From assembly GCF_043641665.1 (NCBI RefSeq), contig NC_092198.1, positions 15,281,001-15,345,000 of the forward strand: a stretch of DNA of 64,000 nt, given 5' to 3'. The notes beneath the pieces were generated by a model. It saw only the letters and a program-made list of their open reading frames with translations. It was not told the origin of the DNA and made no database searches. Positions 1 to 14,600 of this stretch are shown here, piece by piece. The DNA comes from Enoplosus armatus. Taxonomy: Eukaryota > Chordata > Actinopteri > Centrarchiformes > Enoplosidae. The number at the start of each line of letters is the position of its first letter. Within the stretch, counting starts at the first letter, position 1. A program made the translations under genes and the position numbers.

Positions 1-2660
1 GTGTTTTCTTAAGATACAGACTGTTGTCAGCAGACTATTGATTTACATTTTCTTGATTAATATAATCAATTTATCTTAGTTTCTAGTGTAATTTATTTCA
101 AACATAGATGACCCTGTTTCTTTCATAATCTTATATATTTGCTGGAGAAGTAAAGTAAGCTCATACATTCACTGCAGGAAAGTATTTTAGTGTTCTTTGC
201 TCGTACCAACACACTGCTTATCGTGCATCTAATGCATCTAATCTGCAAGGTTGTGCAGAACAGTCTCCCCTTCATCCTCATGACATTAATAGTGTATTAC
301 ATAAACGTGTTGACAGAAATCCATACATCGTTACAAACAAGTACTGTTCATGGCTGCAGAGAATGAGCACCTTTGTTTATGTTGGAGCGCAGATATGGAC
401 GTTATTGGAGTTGTCAGTTCAACTTGAATAAGAGCCCAGAGAGCTGAACAAGAGTCTCTCTGTGTAATGGACAGCGACAGTGTATTTACCTGAATATGTA
501 AACAGAGAAAGCACTCTTGGACAGAGCGATTGTCTCGTCTAATAACACGCGGGGTGCAAAATGTGGCCACCAAGCAGAGACTGAAATAACAGCTTTCTGC
601 ACGGTCATTAGGAGACAATAAGTCTGATTTAGATTGTTCCCAGGCACCAGAGAAAATGGTCCTATTGATCGAATGTACAATAATGTGTCACTAAAAGAAG
701 ATTTATGTGGTGTCTTCTTCATGTCTGCATACAAATGTATCAAAACAAAGAAATGAACCAGGGCTATGAGGAGAATGTTGGTTTATATGTAAATCACTGC
801 TGTCAAAATACCGTCTGCTATTAATGGGGAAAACTGTAATTTATGATGAGTTATGATGAGTTTTATTGTTTTTGGTCCAGTACAGTCAAGACATAAACTG
901 TACTAAGACCTAACGTTGTGCTGCTAAGTTGTAAACTCGTTGAATTCTTAATAAATTGGTGTTGTCCTTGACATACTGACGTTTATTTTCCTAAAGTAAG
1001 GTGAGAAAACTCCGGTCTGCAGCTCTGAGCCAGGATCCTGTGAAAGAAGCGTAACGTGTTTTATGAATTGTGGCACCTGAAGCCACAACAAGGATGTAGT
1101 CGGAAACATGAAACCTTCAGAGAAACACGAGGGATGTCTTCATGTAGGAAAATGAAAACTGACTGACTGAACAGGACTCGAAGCTGCACAGATTCAGACA
1201 AGAGCCACCAGCCAATCTGCAGGTTGTTCTGGGACCCATTGGTTGGATTGAAGGACTATAATGAAGTTTTAGTCCATTAACTCTAAATTGGTATGCTGAA
1301 GATTATAAAAGCAAACTTTGCTTGGATGAGACTGAAGATAAAAGGATATTTTAAATAATCCAAAAAAGCCATTTTCTGTATAAAAACTTAATGTCCAAAA
1401 TACTCTGTTTACCTGTCTTGACAGTTTAAAGGTATTGATGATTCTATTGTAAATGAAGGTGTTTAACTTTACTGTCAATTGTTATTTTTATCCTATCATG
1501 TAGCACTTTGTCAAGCTCTTCATATCTTATTTTAGATTTTTTCTTTTTTCACAACATTATAGTAAAACACCCCACAGATATAAAACTGTATAGTGTGTGA
1601 TAAAATACAGTACATGCTGTTGAACGAGTAAGGGTCCTCTTTAATAAAACACGTGAAAAGGCCCATATATATGATCCAATTCATGTATGATTTAATGCTA
1701 AAAACCTTGCTTATATTTTAATGAATAATGGTGAAGATGTCAAAATGAGGAAAGCCCCTCTGAGAAACAGCACTGGGCCCTCGTCACGCAGCTCTCAGCA
1801 CAGCTTGTTCACTAATGGAGCTCTGGCTGCATGCCCGGATCGATCCCAAGACCATAACGCTGAAGAATTCCTGATTTCAACAAATCAGAACCCATCCTGC
1901 CGTTTACGCTCGGGTTGATGTATGCTGACACTCCATCACGTCTGGAAGCACGAGGGCTGCTTAATCACGGTGGTGGTGGTGGAGGTGGGGGAGGACAGGT
2001 GCAGGTGAGGCAAACGCAGGGCAAACAGAGAAAACAGTGAATCACGGAGATAAATCAGAGCCTCCTGGCTGCTATATCACCTCTCCTATGAGAGGAGAAG
2101 GCTGCACGTTGATGACTTTATGATGGATGACTGATTAAGGATCCGTCAGATCCGGTGATGGATCACAGCAAGATGGAGCAGGACATTGGCCAAGTGAAAA
2201 ACTGTTGGCTCAGGGGTTTGAGGGAAACATCTTCATGCAGAAAGAAACATGCTGATGTGGTTTATGTATATGAACTGTGAGTTCAGTGGGGTGTTTGTTT
2301 TTCCACTCAACAGCTCTCTTTAAAATGAGGTAAGATGGATATAACTGTAAACACCATGAACGTTTTTATTCATCATGCATTACAACCTGATTTACAAGTA
2401 CAAGACAGAGACAGAGGAGGGTAAATCCACCTAAACTCTGCTAAACCAACACTTGTTTATTCGCAGACTGTTATATTTGTCAAGATTAACTACCTTTTAA
2501 GGCTGAATGAAATCCTCTAAATATGAAATTAGTATCAAACACATGCAGAAGTTATATAATGAGGCCTATTAAGCTTAAACAAGATAAATGAGTGCTTTTC
2601 TGAAAGCATGGCAGTCCATGGCTCGACGATGCTCCTCAAATGGGGAAAGAGCGTGTAAGC

Positions 2661-2725
2661 AAGGCAAGACAAGTTTATTTTTATAGCACATTTCATACAC
2701 AATTCAAAGTGCTTAACATAAGGCA
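2661..2725. repeat. Interspersed fish repeat fragment (AGTTTATTTTTATAGCACAT type)
   Basis: The stretch reading AAGTTTATTTTTATAGCACA then TTTCATACACAATTCAAAGT matches a short dispersed sequence I recognise from many teleost genomes, probably the 3' tail of a retroelement. Assigned from recall; no search was run. Confidence 0.55.
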
Positions 2726-4194
2726 TTAAACCTACAGAATAAACAAGATTAAGAGTCTACAGCCATGCTAGCAGCTCTGTGAGGTTGGACGCTAACATTG
2801 GTACAATCGACCTCTGTGAGCCAATCATCTTGTTGCTGTCAAAGTTTAAAACTGGTCCTTTCTCTGCTGCCGTCAGCTGTCATTTCAGTGTCGTATCGAT
2901 GCAACTCTCCTCCGCTCATTCACAACCAGTTTTCATGACAACCAGTCTGCCCGCTTGGTCCTTGGGAGAAGGCATCACTTCCTCCTCAAAATATGACGTC
3001 ACGCTGGAGTCCAATCGCCAAGACCCAATTTTCTTCAACTGTCCTATTTGTGCACTACGTCAATAAATGTTGTTATTCTTTAAATTAAGTCTCTCCTGAT
3101 TTAACTTAGTTCTGTGTGCTCAAAATGGTGCTAGAGGAAAGGTCTGTAGGCTTCATCCTCTGGGCATCATGAATCTCTGCAAATCTTTTTAAATCTCAAT
3201 CCATTCAATCATTGTTAACCCTAAAGTCACGCCGACATTAAGACATTAAAAACCCAAATTAATTAAAAACAAAGTATCTGTCACTATTAGGTTTAACAGA
3301 AGTGTTATAGGAGCATGGTGAGTTTTACAACATATGACGGTCGCCAAAAATGGCCGCAGTAAACTACGTCCATTTTAATTTTTGGAACTTATAATGACGG
3401 CGCCTTCAGTTCAATACAAAACACTGTTTCTTTCAGCCTAAACACATTATTATTCTTACAGTACATTCTTAAGTACAGATCATTATCTTTCTCAAACAGG
3501 TAAGTAACATTTCAACCCTGATACAACACATTGATACGCATGACATAAAGTTTATAACATGTATAAGACAGAGTACGCTTCCCTCTGATTATACGACACC
3601 TTCTGAGGCATCCTGATGTGGTTAATATCAATATATGTTAATATACTAAACTGCCTCAAGCAAACACTAATAATTACCTTTAAAATGTACCAAAAGGTCA
3701 CTACTCAATGCAATTACAAAATGTTTTTGTTGTGTTCTTTTCCCCATTTCTAGTGAAGTGCACCTGTTTTATAGCAGTGTAAGCAATAAATAATGTCCTT
3801 GTGTATAGACTGTCTTTGTTAAAGCGGTGACTCAGTGAGGATGGGCCAGAAGCTCTTGTTCTCTCATGGGGAGATTGGCAGGAGTCAGGAAATGAGGACT
3901 GGATTGAGAGCACTTACAGTGAGTGAGTGCACTTGGCAGGGCTACAGCCACCATCTCTTTCACCCTCGGATAATTTCAAATTTCAGCAAGGTGGCCTCCC
4001 AAGCTGCATGTTTCGCAGAGTCACAACAAAGGAAGAGTCTCCTGTAGTAAACAAAAAGTGACTTTATTGGGGAGGAGGAGGGCACAGCTTGCAGTGATTT
4101 AAATCCTTCTGCTTAAAAACCCTCATTCCCTTGTCCTCCACACCTGGTGGTTACTTCATATGAATTAAATGTCAATTCACATCACATTACAGCA

Positions 4195-4282
4195 CAAAAG
4201 GAATAGTTTGACATTTTGAGAAATACGCTTTTTCTCTTTCTTGCCGCGAGTTAGATGAGAAGATTGATACCACTCTCCGACA
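4195..4282 (+). repeat. Foldback repeat, copy A (truncated)
   Basis: GAGAAATACGC followed by TTTCTTGCCGCGAGTTAGAT and GAGAAGATTGATACCACTCTC is the left arm of the family seen in full at 46481-47006. It breaks off after the CACTCTC motif. Confidence 0.7.
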
Positions 4283-7200
4283 GCAGGGCAAGGGGCCTCT
4301 TCACTCAAAAGCAGAGGCAACACTTCAAGGTGTAAATTGAGGACAAGATCTATATGTTCCATTAAAATGAGCAGCGATACAGATCTCTCAAAACATGCCA
4401 GTGTCAGTCACCAGCAGCTCGTAATTTCTGAGGCATCACAGCCTCGCTGCACCGGAGATGAATGGACTGTAGTCGAGGGGACCATTTGCATAACAGTGAG
4501 AGAGTAATGCTGCTGACTCCAGCTAAAATACTGACAGATAGGTTTAATTCCATTATGTGAGCTACTGAGTAAAGATGGAGTAGCAGCTCACCTACAGCAG
4601 AGCACAGCGCTGTTTTATGTCCACTGACTGTAAAATGCTGGCGAGCCGTGGACGAGGATGACGGACAGATAACCAATCGAAGGGAGAGGTGTCACCGGTC
4701 AAGAGGTCAGCGCGGCAGATTACATCCCTCAAGGCCAACGAACGCACGTTACAAATTGAGCTGAGTGGTTTGTCAGTTATGTGGTCGCCATAGTCATTAC
4801 ATGAAGCGTTTTTTGGTGCGGCATCAAGGACGACTGGATGTAAGCAAAGCTGGAGAGATTACACGCAGCAGAACGCCTTCAGAGGAAGCTGGATGAATGA
4901 TGTTGTATGATTGTGTACCTTCTGGAAAACAGCTGCTGAGAATCTGGACCAAAAACCCTTTACTAACAAATGATTAAGCATTTATTAATAGTTTACCAAC
5001 ATTGATACCAAATAGAAAGGATTAACACCAACACTGCCAATCGGATTTCAAGGCAACCCACAATTAGTTCTTATTAGTGGCTTATAACTGATCTTGAACG
5101 CATTAGTAGATTATTTACTAACAATTAATGAAGCCATTAGTTACAACTTATAAATCCTTTACAAAGAGTGTCATATTAGGAAGTTTTCCTGACCACCATC
5201 CACAAGCAACCCTGTCTGGTTCTTTAGATACCACTAACTTGTGTCGCATTTCAGTGCCATCAGTGCTGTCTGGATTATGTTCAATGGCAAAAATCACATG
5301 TTCAGTTTACAAGTAACACTAAGTACAACGAGCTGAGCACCTGAACGTAACCATGAAATAAGTTTAATCCTGCTTTAGTTGGTACCAGCCGATATTGTTT
5401 TGCAAAAGCAGATATTGTGGAGAATTAAGTGAATTAAATACGTTTTGCAGATACTTTCAATAGCAACATTTTGCGACTTACAAAATGTTTATTAACAACT
5501 TTTCCTCATAATGTTGCTGCATGATGCTGCTTTACGTTTATCTTGAAACATATTTGCTGTTGCTAATTAGTGTATTCATGTAATTTCACTCAGACCTCAG
5601 GTCGAAGTGTGATGTGTTCACTGGAATGAGTTTAGTGGTGTGACAATGTTAACCCACCGTCAGTCTGTGTTTAATTGTTTTCCTATGAACAGTGTCCCTC
5701 TGTTGAACGATGCCGGTGATGTGTGCGTCTCTGTTTTGATGGACTGAACACTTCAGACAGGCAGATCCAACAGCCTCCGGCAGGCTTTTCGAAGACAGTC
5801 AGAACTAACTGAGGTGGACACAAACGCTGTCTATTCAATGTCTGTCGGCTCAGTGATGGATCAGGCACCATAAAAGTATCTGTAACATTTAAAAATTCAA
5901 TATATTTGAATTTAACCTCTCAAATATCTTAATCACATGTAAATAAATAGAGGGACGTGTGATCCATATAGACTTTAATCAATCTTTAAATAAATTATTA
6001 TATTATATTATATTAATTATATTAACTTTGTGAGTGAGTCACTGATTTTTAACCCCACAAATGAAGAAACAGCTGGTTGATGGCGATGTGTTGTATCCAT
6101 GCGCATGACGTATGCTGTGGTCCATGTTACTTTCTGTGTACTTACGGCAAGAATGACATTGACCTGCAGCCTCACAGGTCACGCCCAGAAAATGAAAAAG
6201 TTTTATAGCTGAGTGACTGAACATAAATAATCTTAATGTACATTTCTGCTTTGCATCAGGTTCAACCTCGACCCAGCAGAAGAGGAAACATTGATCTTTA
6301 CATTTGTCTTGCAGACATTTAGTGACATTGATCCAGCGCTTTGCCCTTGTCTCCAATCGCTCCACACCACTCTGCCTCGTAATGTCTTCATCGTCTCCTC
6401 TATCCCTAACCTATTTTGCTGTGTCCATGTAGCTGGGTTTCTAATGGGGCCTTATTAGCAGCACTGCTGCTCTGGGAAGATATTTGATACTCACTGTAAA
6501 CCTCCAATGCTTCAGCACAAAGGACCCTCTGAGGACATTGAAGGCACAACACTGTTAGTTACATCTCACTGCAAACACACGAGCCGTAATGTGGATAACG
6601 TGTCAATAATGAGCAGCCATGCTTTAAGGCTGACAACCATATATTTACATTTTGATGAGGAATAGACCACCATGGAATTTAAATCGCTTGGTGTCTCTCT
6701 GGTTGTATTTCTTATAGTTGAAACTTAAAGTTTGAGAAGTTTGCAAGGAAAGTTAGCCCCTGAAATTAATCTCAGTCTTCCCCAAAAACATTTGGGGACT
6801 GCACTAAAATTATTGGGGGTCAGAAAAGAGGGAGGACAGTCTGCTGTATGCAGAGGAAAACAATCCTGTCTTAAATCAACTAGTAACCATCAGTACCAAC
6901 ATGTCCGTTCACAGAAAAAGCAGAATTCACTGGATCTTTGTGGATATTAGTAGCTAAAAATGTTATCCAACAGTTATTATTTATTCTGCATCAAAACATG
7001 AAGTTAACCTTGTAATATAATTCAAGTTAATCTATTTTAAATTCTTTATGCTTTGGCTCTTTTTGTTCATGTTAATAGGGTTAGGTTTGGGTTAGGGTTA
7101 GTTTTTACCAACACTGTTTGAAGGGTGTTGCAGTCAAAGTAGGGTTAGGGTTGCTTTTTTAAAATGAAATATAAGAATCATCCCAAATTCCCACATACAA

Positions 7201-8244
7201 ATACTTTTCGTACAGTCCATAAATGTGGCCAAGTTTTCTGCCAGAGTAACGTTAAGAGCACCGCCAGTGAGGGAGAGACAACCGGATAATATTGAAAATT
7301 TGTACCAACAGCGTCGTCTCTGCCTTGCCATCACATTTCTGCAGGAGCGAGGAAGTAAATGAGAGCTGTCAGTGAAGAGTGGGAGACAGAAACAGGGCCA
7401 CTTTGTCCTCTGTGATCTCAGGGCAGTATGCCTTGCATCTCATGTCCTGAGGGCGACAGGCTACTCTTCCCTTTACTGAGCACGCTCTTAAAATGGCTGA
7501 GTTATGTCACCACTGATCAATGCCAAATTTCACCACATCCCCGTGACTGAAAACAAGCTGGCTTTTCCGGCCCTTAATCTAAAAATGATGGGCCTGTGGA
7601 GCCTGCGCAGCATACTGAATCAGACCTGTGATTACAGTATTTTAGATTCATATGTTAAAGTGGTAAATCTTTCTTGCTTAGTAGATGTAGACGTTGGTGT
7701 AAGGACACAATTAAGATTTAAGATTTTAAGAGTTAGCCTAGTAAAATGACAAACCTCAAATAGGTTTATCTTAATCCAGACAGACAACAACAACATTTCT
7801 ATTTAACTACACACAACCATGAGTGTGAGGGAAACATCCTGCAGACTACTGAACCACTGCCTCCACCTGCTGGATCGACAATGTCACGCAATCACATGCT
7901 GATCATTTTAGTGACTGACAAATAGACACCTTTCAGTAGAGATTTTAATAAACTTTTCAATTCATATTGCAGTCGACATGATTAGTTTTTATATTACCAA
8001 AATCATTGCAAAACGCAGTATCATAAATATATGGCAATCTCATATATACTTTTTTGTACATATTAATTTCAACAGGTCCCTTAATTGTAAAAAATAAGTG
8101 TATAACCAACCTAAAAATCTGATGGAAATCTGCAAACGTCTGCACAGTATTTTCCTAAGAAAAAGATTTTAAATACAAGCTCTTACTCTATATGTATTTA
8201 AAAGGGCCGCTACTATAAAGTGTAAGATTGCTTTGATCTTGAAG

Positions 8245-8635
8245 TTTTATTGCTGAAGAGGCATCCTGATTATCTTGAGACATATCATATAGTCCAAGCA
8301 ATGAAAAAGTACACATTTTGACATATATTCAATTAAATAAAGGATATAAAAAGGCAATATTGGCAAAAGCAGAAGCATACGGTATAAGTGCATTTACAAA
8401 AAATAAACTTCCTCTGAATATTTAAAAGATACAAATGTGTGAAAATGTGGAGTGTGAGTGCCTGGCTGATCCAGTGTCAGCCAGGGAAGGAGTGTGAAGG
8501 TTAACAGGAAGACTTTATCCTGCTCTCCGTGGAGCAGTACATCCTTTTTCATCCCTCCCTCTCTGATCTCCACCTCTATCCTCTGTTTACCCATCAATCC
8601 ATCTTCTCCTCGATCTCTCTCCTGTCTTTTGTCTC
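8245..8635 (-). other. Probable 3' UTR of mideas
   Basis: Directly downstream of the TGA at 8638-8636 there is no further coding sequence. The first AATAAA on the minus strand is at 8251-8246, which would give a 3' UTR of about 400 bases. The end is inferred from this hexamer only. Confidence 0.45.
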
Positions 8636-11600
8636 TCAGTGCCAGTCTTCATCGTCGTCATCCTCTCCCTCAGATGAATCTTCATGGCTGCTGACCTCCG
8701 CCTGCTCCGTCACCCCGTTCCCATTTCCTCCCTGATGAGCTGCTGCTGCTGCCGCTGCCGCTGCCGCCGCCGCCGCCGCCTTCCTGGCCCGAGCTTCAGC
8801 TGCTGCCCGCTCCTCCTCCTCTTTCTGACGCAGCGCTGCAGCCTTCTTCTCCTGCTCCGCATGACTCTTCATGTGGGCACTTCGACTCTTCACTTTATAA
8901 AACACCCTATGGCACAGGAAAGAGATTATGCAATGTTACACACAATAGCAGCTGTTTGGAACGATGCAACACTAATATAACCGATCGAAGAAGGTGACAA
9001 AGTGCACTAAACTCGACTGCATGGACTGAATTTTAAGGCATAAGTGCCAAAGTCCACATGAACATGTTGTGAATAAAAAGGTTTGATACTATACTTTGTT
9101 TATGTTTATCTGGCAGGCACAAATATTAAAGCAGCACAATAGCCCAAACCAATATTGAATTACAATATACAATACAGGTATTGATAGTGATTGAAAGTTA
9201 TATATCATATATATATATATATATATATATAATGATTTATCAGTTGTTTTGTTTTTTTTAAATAGTGACGATACAGATGGAAAGATATGTACTAAGTGAA
9301 ACATTCTGCAGTTGAAAAATAAACTCTAATGTAATGGTGACACTGTTTCTAGATTATGTCAAACATATCTTTAGCTTTTCTGTAGCACAATGTCCCTATC
9401 ATCTGAAATACAAACCAATACCGATATATCTGCAAGAAGTTAATACCAGTCGATGTATTGGCCTGGACGATTTATCGATCAAGCTCTAATTAAAACACAA
9501 TCAGAATAGAAAAGGAGTGCAGATAGCAGCCAGTCACGGCATCAGGCTTCAAACAGTTAACAAACTGAGATACTGAAAGAGCTGAGATATTACGTATATA
9601 CGGGTGCAGAAACCAAAGGTCAAAGAAGAAGAAACCCCTCCTGTGTGTTTTGGTAGTATTTTTGCATAGAGATACAGAATGTTCAACATTAAACACTTTT
9701 CCAAATTGTGAAATAATCAAATGAATTCTCAATAAATAATATATAATAAAAAAAATATTCTCAGTATTATGACATGTTATTTCACCCTGCTTGTTTTTAC
9801 AATAATAGTTTTATTGCAGGTTATTTTTGTTGTTATTTCAGTCTGTTTTGAAATGTCATAACACCATTTCCCCCTATTTTTCTTTTCATAATGCACTTTT
9901 CATCACAAAGTCAAATTATTTCACAGTTTTATGGCCATATTCTATATTTTAGCTGTATTTCTTCACGATCGTTTATTTCATAATGTCCTATTTTATTTAT
10001 CCATTATTGAGAACTTTGGGTTTCAATATTTTTGACCCACATGAAGATCAACATGAGGTGAACCACATGAGCTACTGTAACTGACAAGACTGCGACACTG
10101 TGTGAGCAAGCATCAACCTGCGAGAAAGGACCATTTAGTGACGGCTGCAAAATCAAGACATCAAATCACAGACATAAAAAGAAAACAAGGTAAATCTCTG
10201 GGATGATCTGGCCGTACCTGCCACATTTCTTGCATGGAAATATGGCGTCAGGATCCGGCGGCGGCTTCGCTGGCGCTCTGCTCTTCTTTGCTGCAGGCTC
10301 GGCCCGAGGCCTGTGAGCTGCTGCCGGGTGGTAAGCCTCCTTTTTCACAGTGTTCGCCTCTTTGATCATCACCATTGTTCCTGCCTGAAGCACCAAACAC
10401 AAGTAGATGTTAGTTTGACTTCATACATCAGGGGACGTAAGGCTCAGTCGGCCTTCTTGACAGGTTTTTTCAAACCTGATTGTGTTAATAGAAAATGTGG
10501 TCTGAGGTGTGTTTGACTGTGTGAGGTGTGCTATTAGCTCATGAACTGCCCTGCAGATACTAGAATATGTAGTGAAACACTTACATAGTCATGAGCCTGT
10601 AGTGACTGAGCAACCCTCGCCTGCTGGCTGCTCTCATGGCTTTGGACGTAAGAAATGTCCATCTTGTCATCTCCATCTGTCAATTTCGACTGATGTGAGC
10701 TCTGTGTAACGAACGAACCCAGATAAATGTAAGATGAGGTGTCCCTCCTCCTCATGACTAAAGAAAATGACTATGAAAACACCGTTTAGCGTATACATTT
10801 TTTAACTGAGTGATTTTAATGCTTTACCACACATCAGTATGGTACATTATAACTCCACTCTACCTTAACGTCCACCACAGCCTCCGTGTGCTTCTCCCCT
10901 GGTGAGTCTGGAGGACCAAAGGTTAAAATCCCGTTGCGACCGATCTTCACCTGCTTCTTGTATGTGTAGTAAAATTCTACACACTGAGCCACAGCCTTGG
11001 TCCGCACCTTTAAAAAAAAAAACAATCCCAAAAATACTTACACATGCTGAATTTTACTATCATTAATCAACCTTTTCCACTGTGATGCTGCTGTAATTTA
11101 TGTACATATTATTACACTATGTCAATAAGAACAAGCTTAAGATGAGTGGCAGCCTCTGTCTCTAACAGTGGTATTGTGGCCGTTAATGTTTCCCATAAAT
11201 TCAGTTACATCCTGTCACAAAGAGGATGTGGCTTGTTTAGTCTCGTTTTTTTTTGCTTGTTTTAAAATATATAAAGTTTGTGATAAAAGAAGAGCAGTCA
11301 TGGACATTTTCCATTACACCTGAATCTGGCGTCATACCGTAAAATGCAGAATCAGGCCAGTAACTGGCTGAAAATCTGTATTTTGATGGTCTTGTTTGTT
11401 AGCAATTATACTAATGCCTCAAAAATAATGTGTTAATGATTTATTGGTGTTTAAATTCTACACGGAGCATTTAACTAAATCTAAATGTATTTTATTTATA
11501 TTTATTAAGATCGATTCATAATCGTTCATGCTGCAGGGTAAAATTAACCAGCATACCAATTTCTGCACCATAAAGAAGTCCTTCCTGTAAGCAGAGATCC

Positions 11601-14600
11601 CCTTGTTGAAGTAGCGCTTCTCTTCTGCAGTCCAGCAGTCGGAGCCTGTCAGTGAATCAGACGCAGTATAATTTATTGTGTGCTTACAAGACAGAATGAG
11701 GAAACACTTACAGAGAGGAAGATGAAGAGACGACAGGAGTTTTGATTTTCCTGTGATGTCAACACTCACCTGAGTAGTGATACCCTGTCAGGTGATGGCC
11801 TTTGGGGAAAACTGGGTCCTGAAGCATCAAACGTGCCAGCGTTTCCTTAAAACCAACACAATTAATCACAGTGAGCTTGTTGTTCCTCACTTCAGTGCTT
11901 CAACTATACAACACTATATAACAATTCTAACAGTAACAATGAATTTACAGTGAAAATAAAGTAATATTTAAAAAATGCATGTTAATAAAGACAGGACAGA
12001 TTTTGACCAATTCTGCTGGTGTCAATTTTTTGGAATTTGGTGCTACAAATCCTGCAGACTGAATTGCAGTAAGTTCAGCGAGTTATTATGAGTCACTATA
12101 CTCACAAGGAAATCACCTCCACATTCATGTAAACAGTGTAAAACCAGCTCCTGGTTGGTGCCTCCGCCTCTCAGCACACTGGCACAAGCCATGTTCATCA
12201 AATCCTCCACTGCAAAAAAAGAAAGCGAAAGTGAGGACGATTTGAAGGAAACGAACGGCTCACACATGGAAAAGAATAACAACGGAGGGTGGATGACAGG
12301 TAATGTGAGATACTAACTCCTCTCTAGGTCACCCTGTGTGAGGTGGGAGTCACCCACAGGGACCCAAACCAAGTCAGCCTTGTGCTGGTCAAACTGGGAG
12401 GAAAGTTGATCTTGCAGCTCTGGGATTTCTGCCTGGTACTGCTGCCCGATGTTGATACGCCTGGACAAGTAAAAAAAAGAAAGAAAAAAAAAGGGACAAA
12501 AACAGTACATTTCAGATAAAGAAGATGTTCTTTTTCAGCCAGGTACTGAAAACCTCATGTCTGTTGAGGAGACTGTACTTACGGTTCAAGGCTAGCAGGT
12601 GCCGCATCAGTGATCAAGGGCAGAACAGGAGGTGTGATTTCTGAACTTGCTGAAAGTACAAAAGAAATATGCCATTGTATACATTATCTGAGAACATTAG
12701 TAGAATTTGTCTCATACCTGTAGAAGCAACAACTGACACTTACTGGAGCGCAACAGACTGCGTGTTGCAGACTTGGGCGTAGCCGGCGGTGGCAGGATTT
12801 GGTTGCTGGCGATGTTGGTCAGGAAGGTGGAGAAGTAGAGTCCTGAGCCCTCGCGCACGGGGGACAGGATGGGTGGAGGCGTGTACGGGGGCAGGGTGAG
12901 GGGGTTGTCCGGCAGGCGGACCGGAGAGCGCAGGTTGCTCTGGTAGGAAGTGATGCTGGAGTAGAGGGATGGAGGGATGAAGGTGGAGGGTTTGTGCGGA
13001 GGGATGATGAGAGGCTCGGGACGAGGTCTGCGCTTAATTTTGGATTTTCCATCTTCGTCCAGCCCCGGGTCGCTTTCTCCGTCCTGGATAGAAGGAGGAT
13101 TAAGGTGCATTTTAATGGTTTGTTTTCTTTGATGGAAAAGTTGGTTTTTTTATGTACTTGTCGATGCATTTGCCCTTAAGTTATGGAGTTCTGTCTGCTC
13201 GTTCAAGGGTCATTTTCTGCTTTTTTGACAGCAGATCAGTGAGTAATGAATCACCTGTTCACCTGTTATTTTATTGTGCCCCATTGTTGTGTGGAAAACT
13301 ACTAAAGTTATTATTAAAGCAATGAGGAACTGATTCACCAATTGCTCTTCTAGTGTATTTCTGACAACAAGTGTCTGCTGTGGTATTAAAATGCACTTTG
13401 TAATCACCCCTAAACACGGCTGTCCCCAAAGCAACCAGGACTTTTACTAGACAGAAGATTAACAAGTGTTCTTCTTTGCACATGGACCTTTTCCCACCTG
13501 TTGCTGGGCTGTCATTGGTCTCATCTCCTGATTTTAAGTAAGTACTTGCTGAGTCAGGTTTCATCGTGAACATACACAACAGAAACAGCTGTTCATGTAA
13601 TTTCCCCCCCGGGGATCAATAAAGTATTTCTGATTCTGATTCATGTAGTTCAGGATTTCAGGGAGTTAGTGGGTCATATTATGATCTAATCCACGCCGCA
13701 AACATTTGCAGATCCAGTGGATGTTTTCCGGGATAAAATCTCAATAAGCTTCTGTGAGGCCTCTCATGAGAACTTGAACTTTGAGGTTCCTGCATTTCAA
13801 GGGGGTCTTGAGGTAGTTACATAATGTGGTCTGAGTTTGAATAAACATCTACAACCATGACTTTTGTATATGCTTCACTGTGGAATGTGCAAACTGACAA
13901 TCACAGGGTTTCAGAGGGAGGCAATCAGTGGTGAAATGTAACTAAGTACAATTACTTAAGTAAAATGTAGGGATACTTGTACTTTACTTGAGATTTCCCA
14001 ACATTTAAAACTATTCCATTAAGGTTTTAAAAAGAAACTATGACATAAAATATGATGCGTTGTTATCGATTATTAAAAAGTATAGAAAATAAAATAAGCT
14101 TCCTTTCGCACAACTACAACATTAACATTTTGCTCTTCAATTCATGAATCATTAACAATAAATCAATAATGTACTATATTACTCATGGGGCCATTCTGCT
14201 GCATAATAAGTACTTTTGCTTTTACTTCTTTAAATGCAGGACTTTTATCTGGAATGGAGTATTTTTGAATTGTTGTATTGCAACTTTGACTTGACCGAGA
14301 CTGATCTGAATACTACTATATGAATACTATTGGCATTTTACAAGGCTGATCATGTGTCACGCTAAACCTGCTGTTTCAACGCTGAGGATATCAACAAGAA
14401 ACCAACAATCAAAGCAATGCAAACGTCATCTCCTTACAACACTAACCTGGCCAAAGCTCTCGTTCTTCCTGAGAGATCGCCGACGAGCCACGATGACTGA
14501 GGGTTTGCGATCGGACTGTCCTGCAGGCCGCTCACCCGGGCCGAGTCGTCCCTGAGCCAAGCCACCCGGAGGATCCGTTTGACTCCTGTGCACTGGCACA

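Larger units (their letters stand above)
1..8240. other. Gene-free interval downstream of mideas
   Basis: No reading frame here has family similarity, splice structure or codon pattern that I can support. It holds one interspersed repeat (about 2661-2725), a fragment of a foldback repeat (about 4195-4282) and short GGGTTA runs near 7.08 and 7.14 kb. The segments at about 340-750 and 1730-1900 look less degenerate than the rest and may be conserved non-coding DNA. Confidence 0.5.

Noticed and set aside
331..743. Overlapping minus-strand frames of 85-95 codons near the window start
   Set aside because: No recognisable domain, no splice partners, and the two frames overlap each other.
7078..7153. 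GGGTTA runs resembling telomeric repeat, and a CCCTAA run at 53241-53252
   Set aside because: Only two to three imperfect units each; too short for an interstitial telomeric array.
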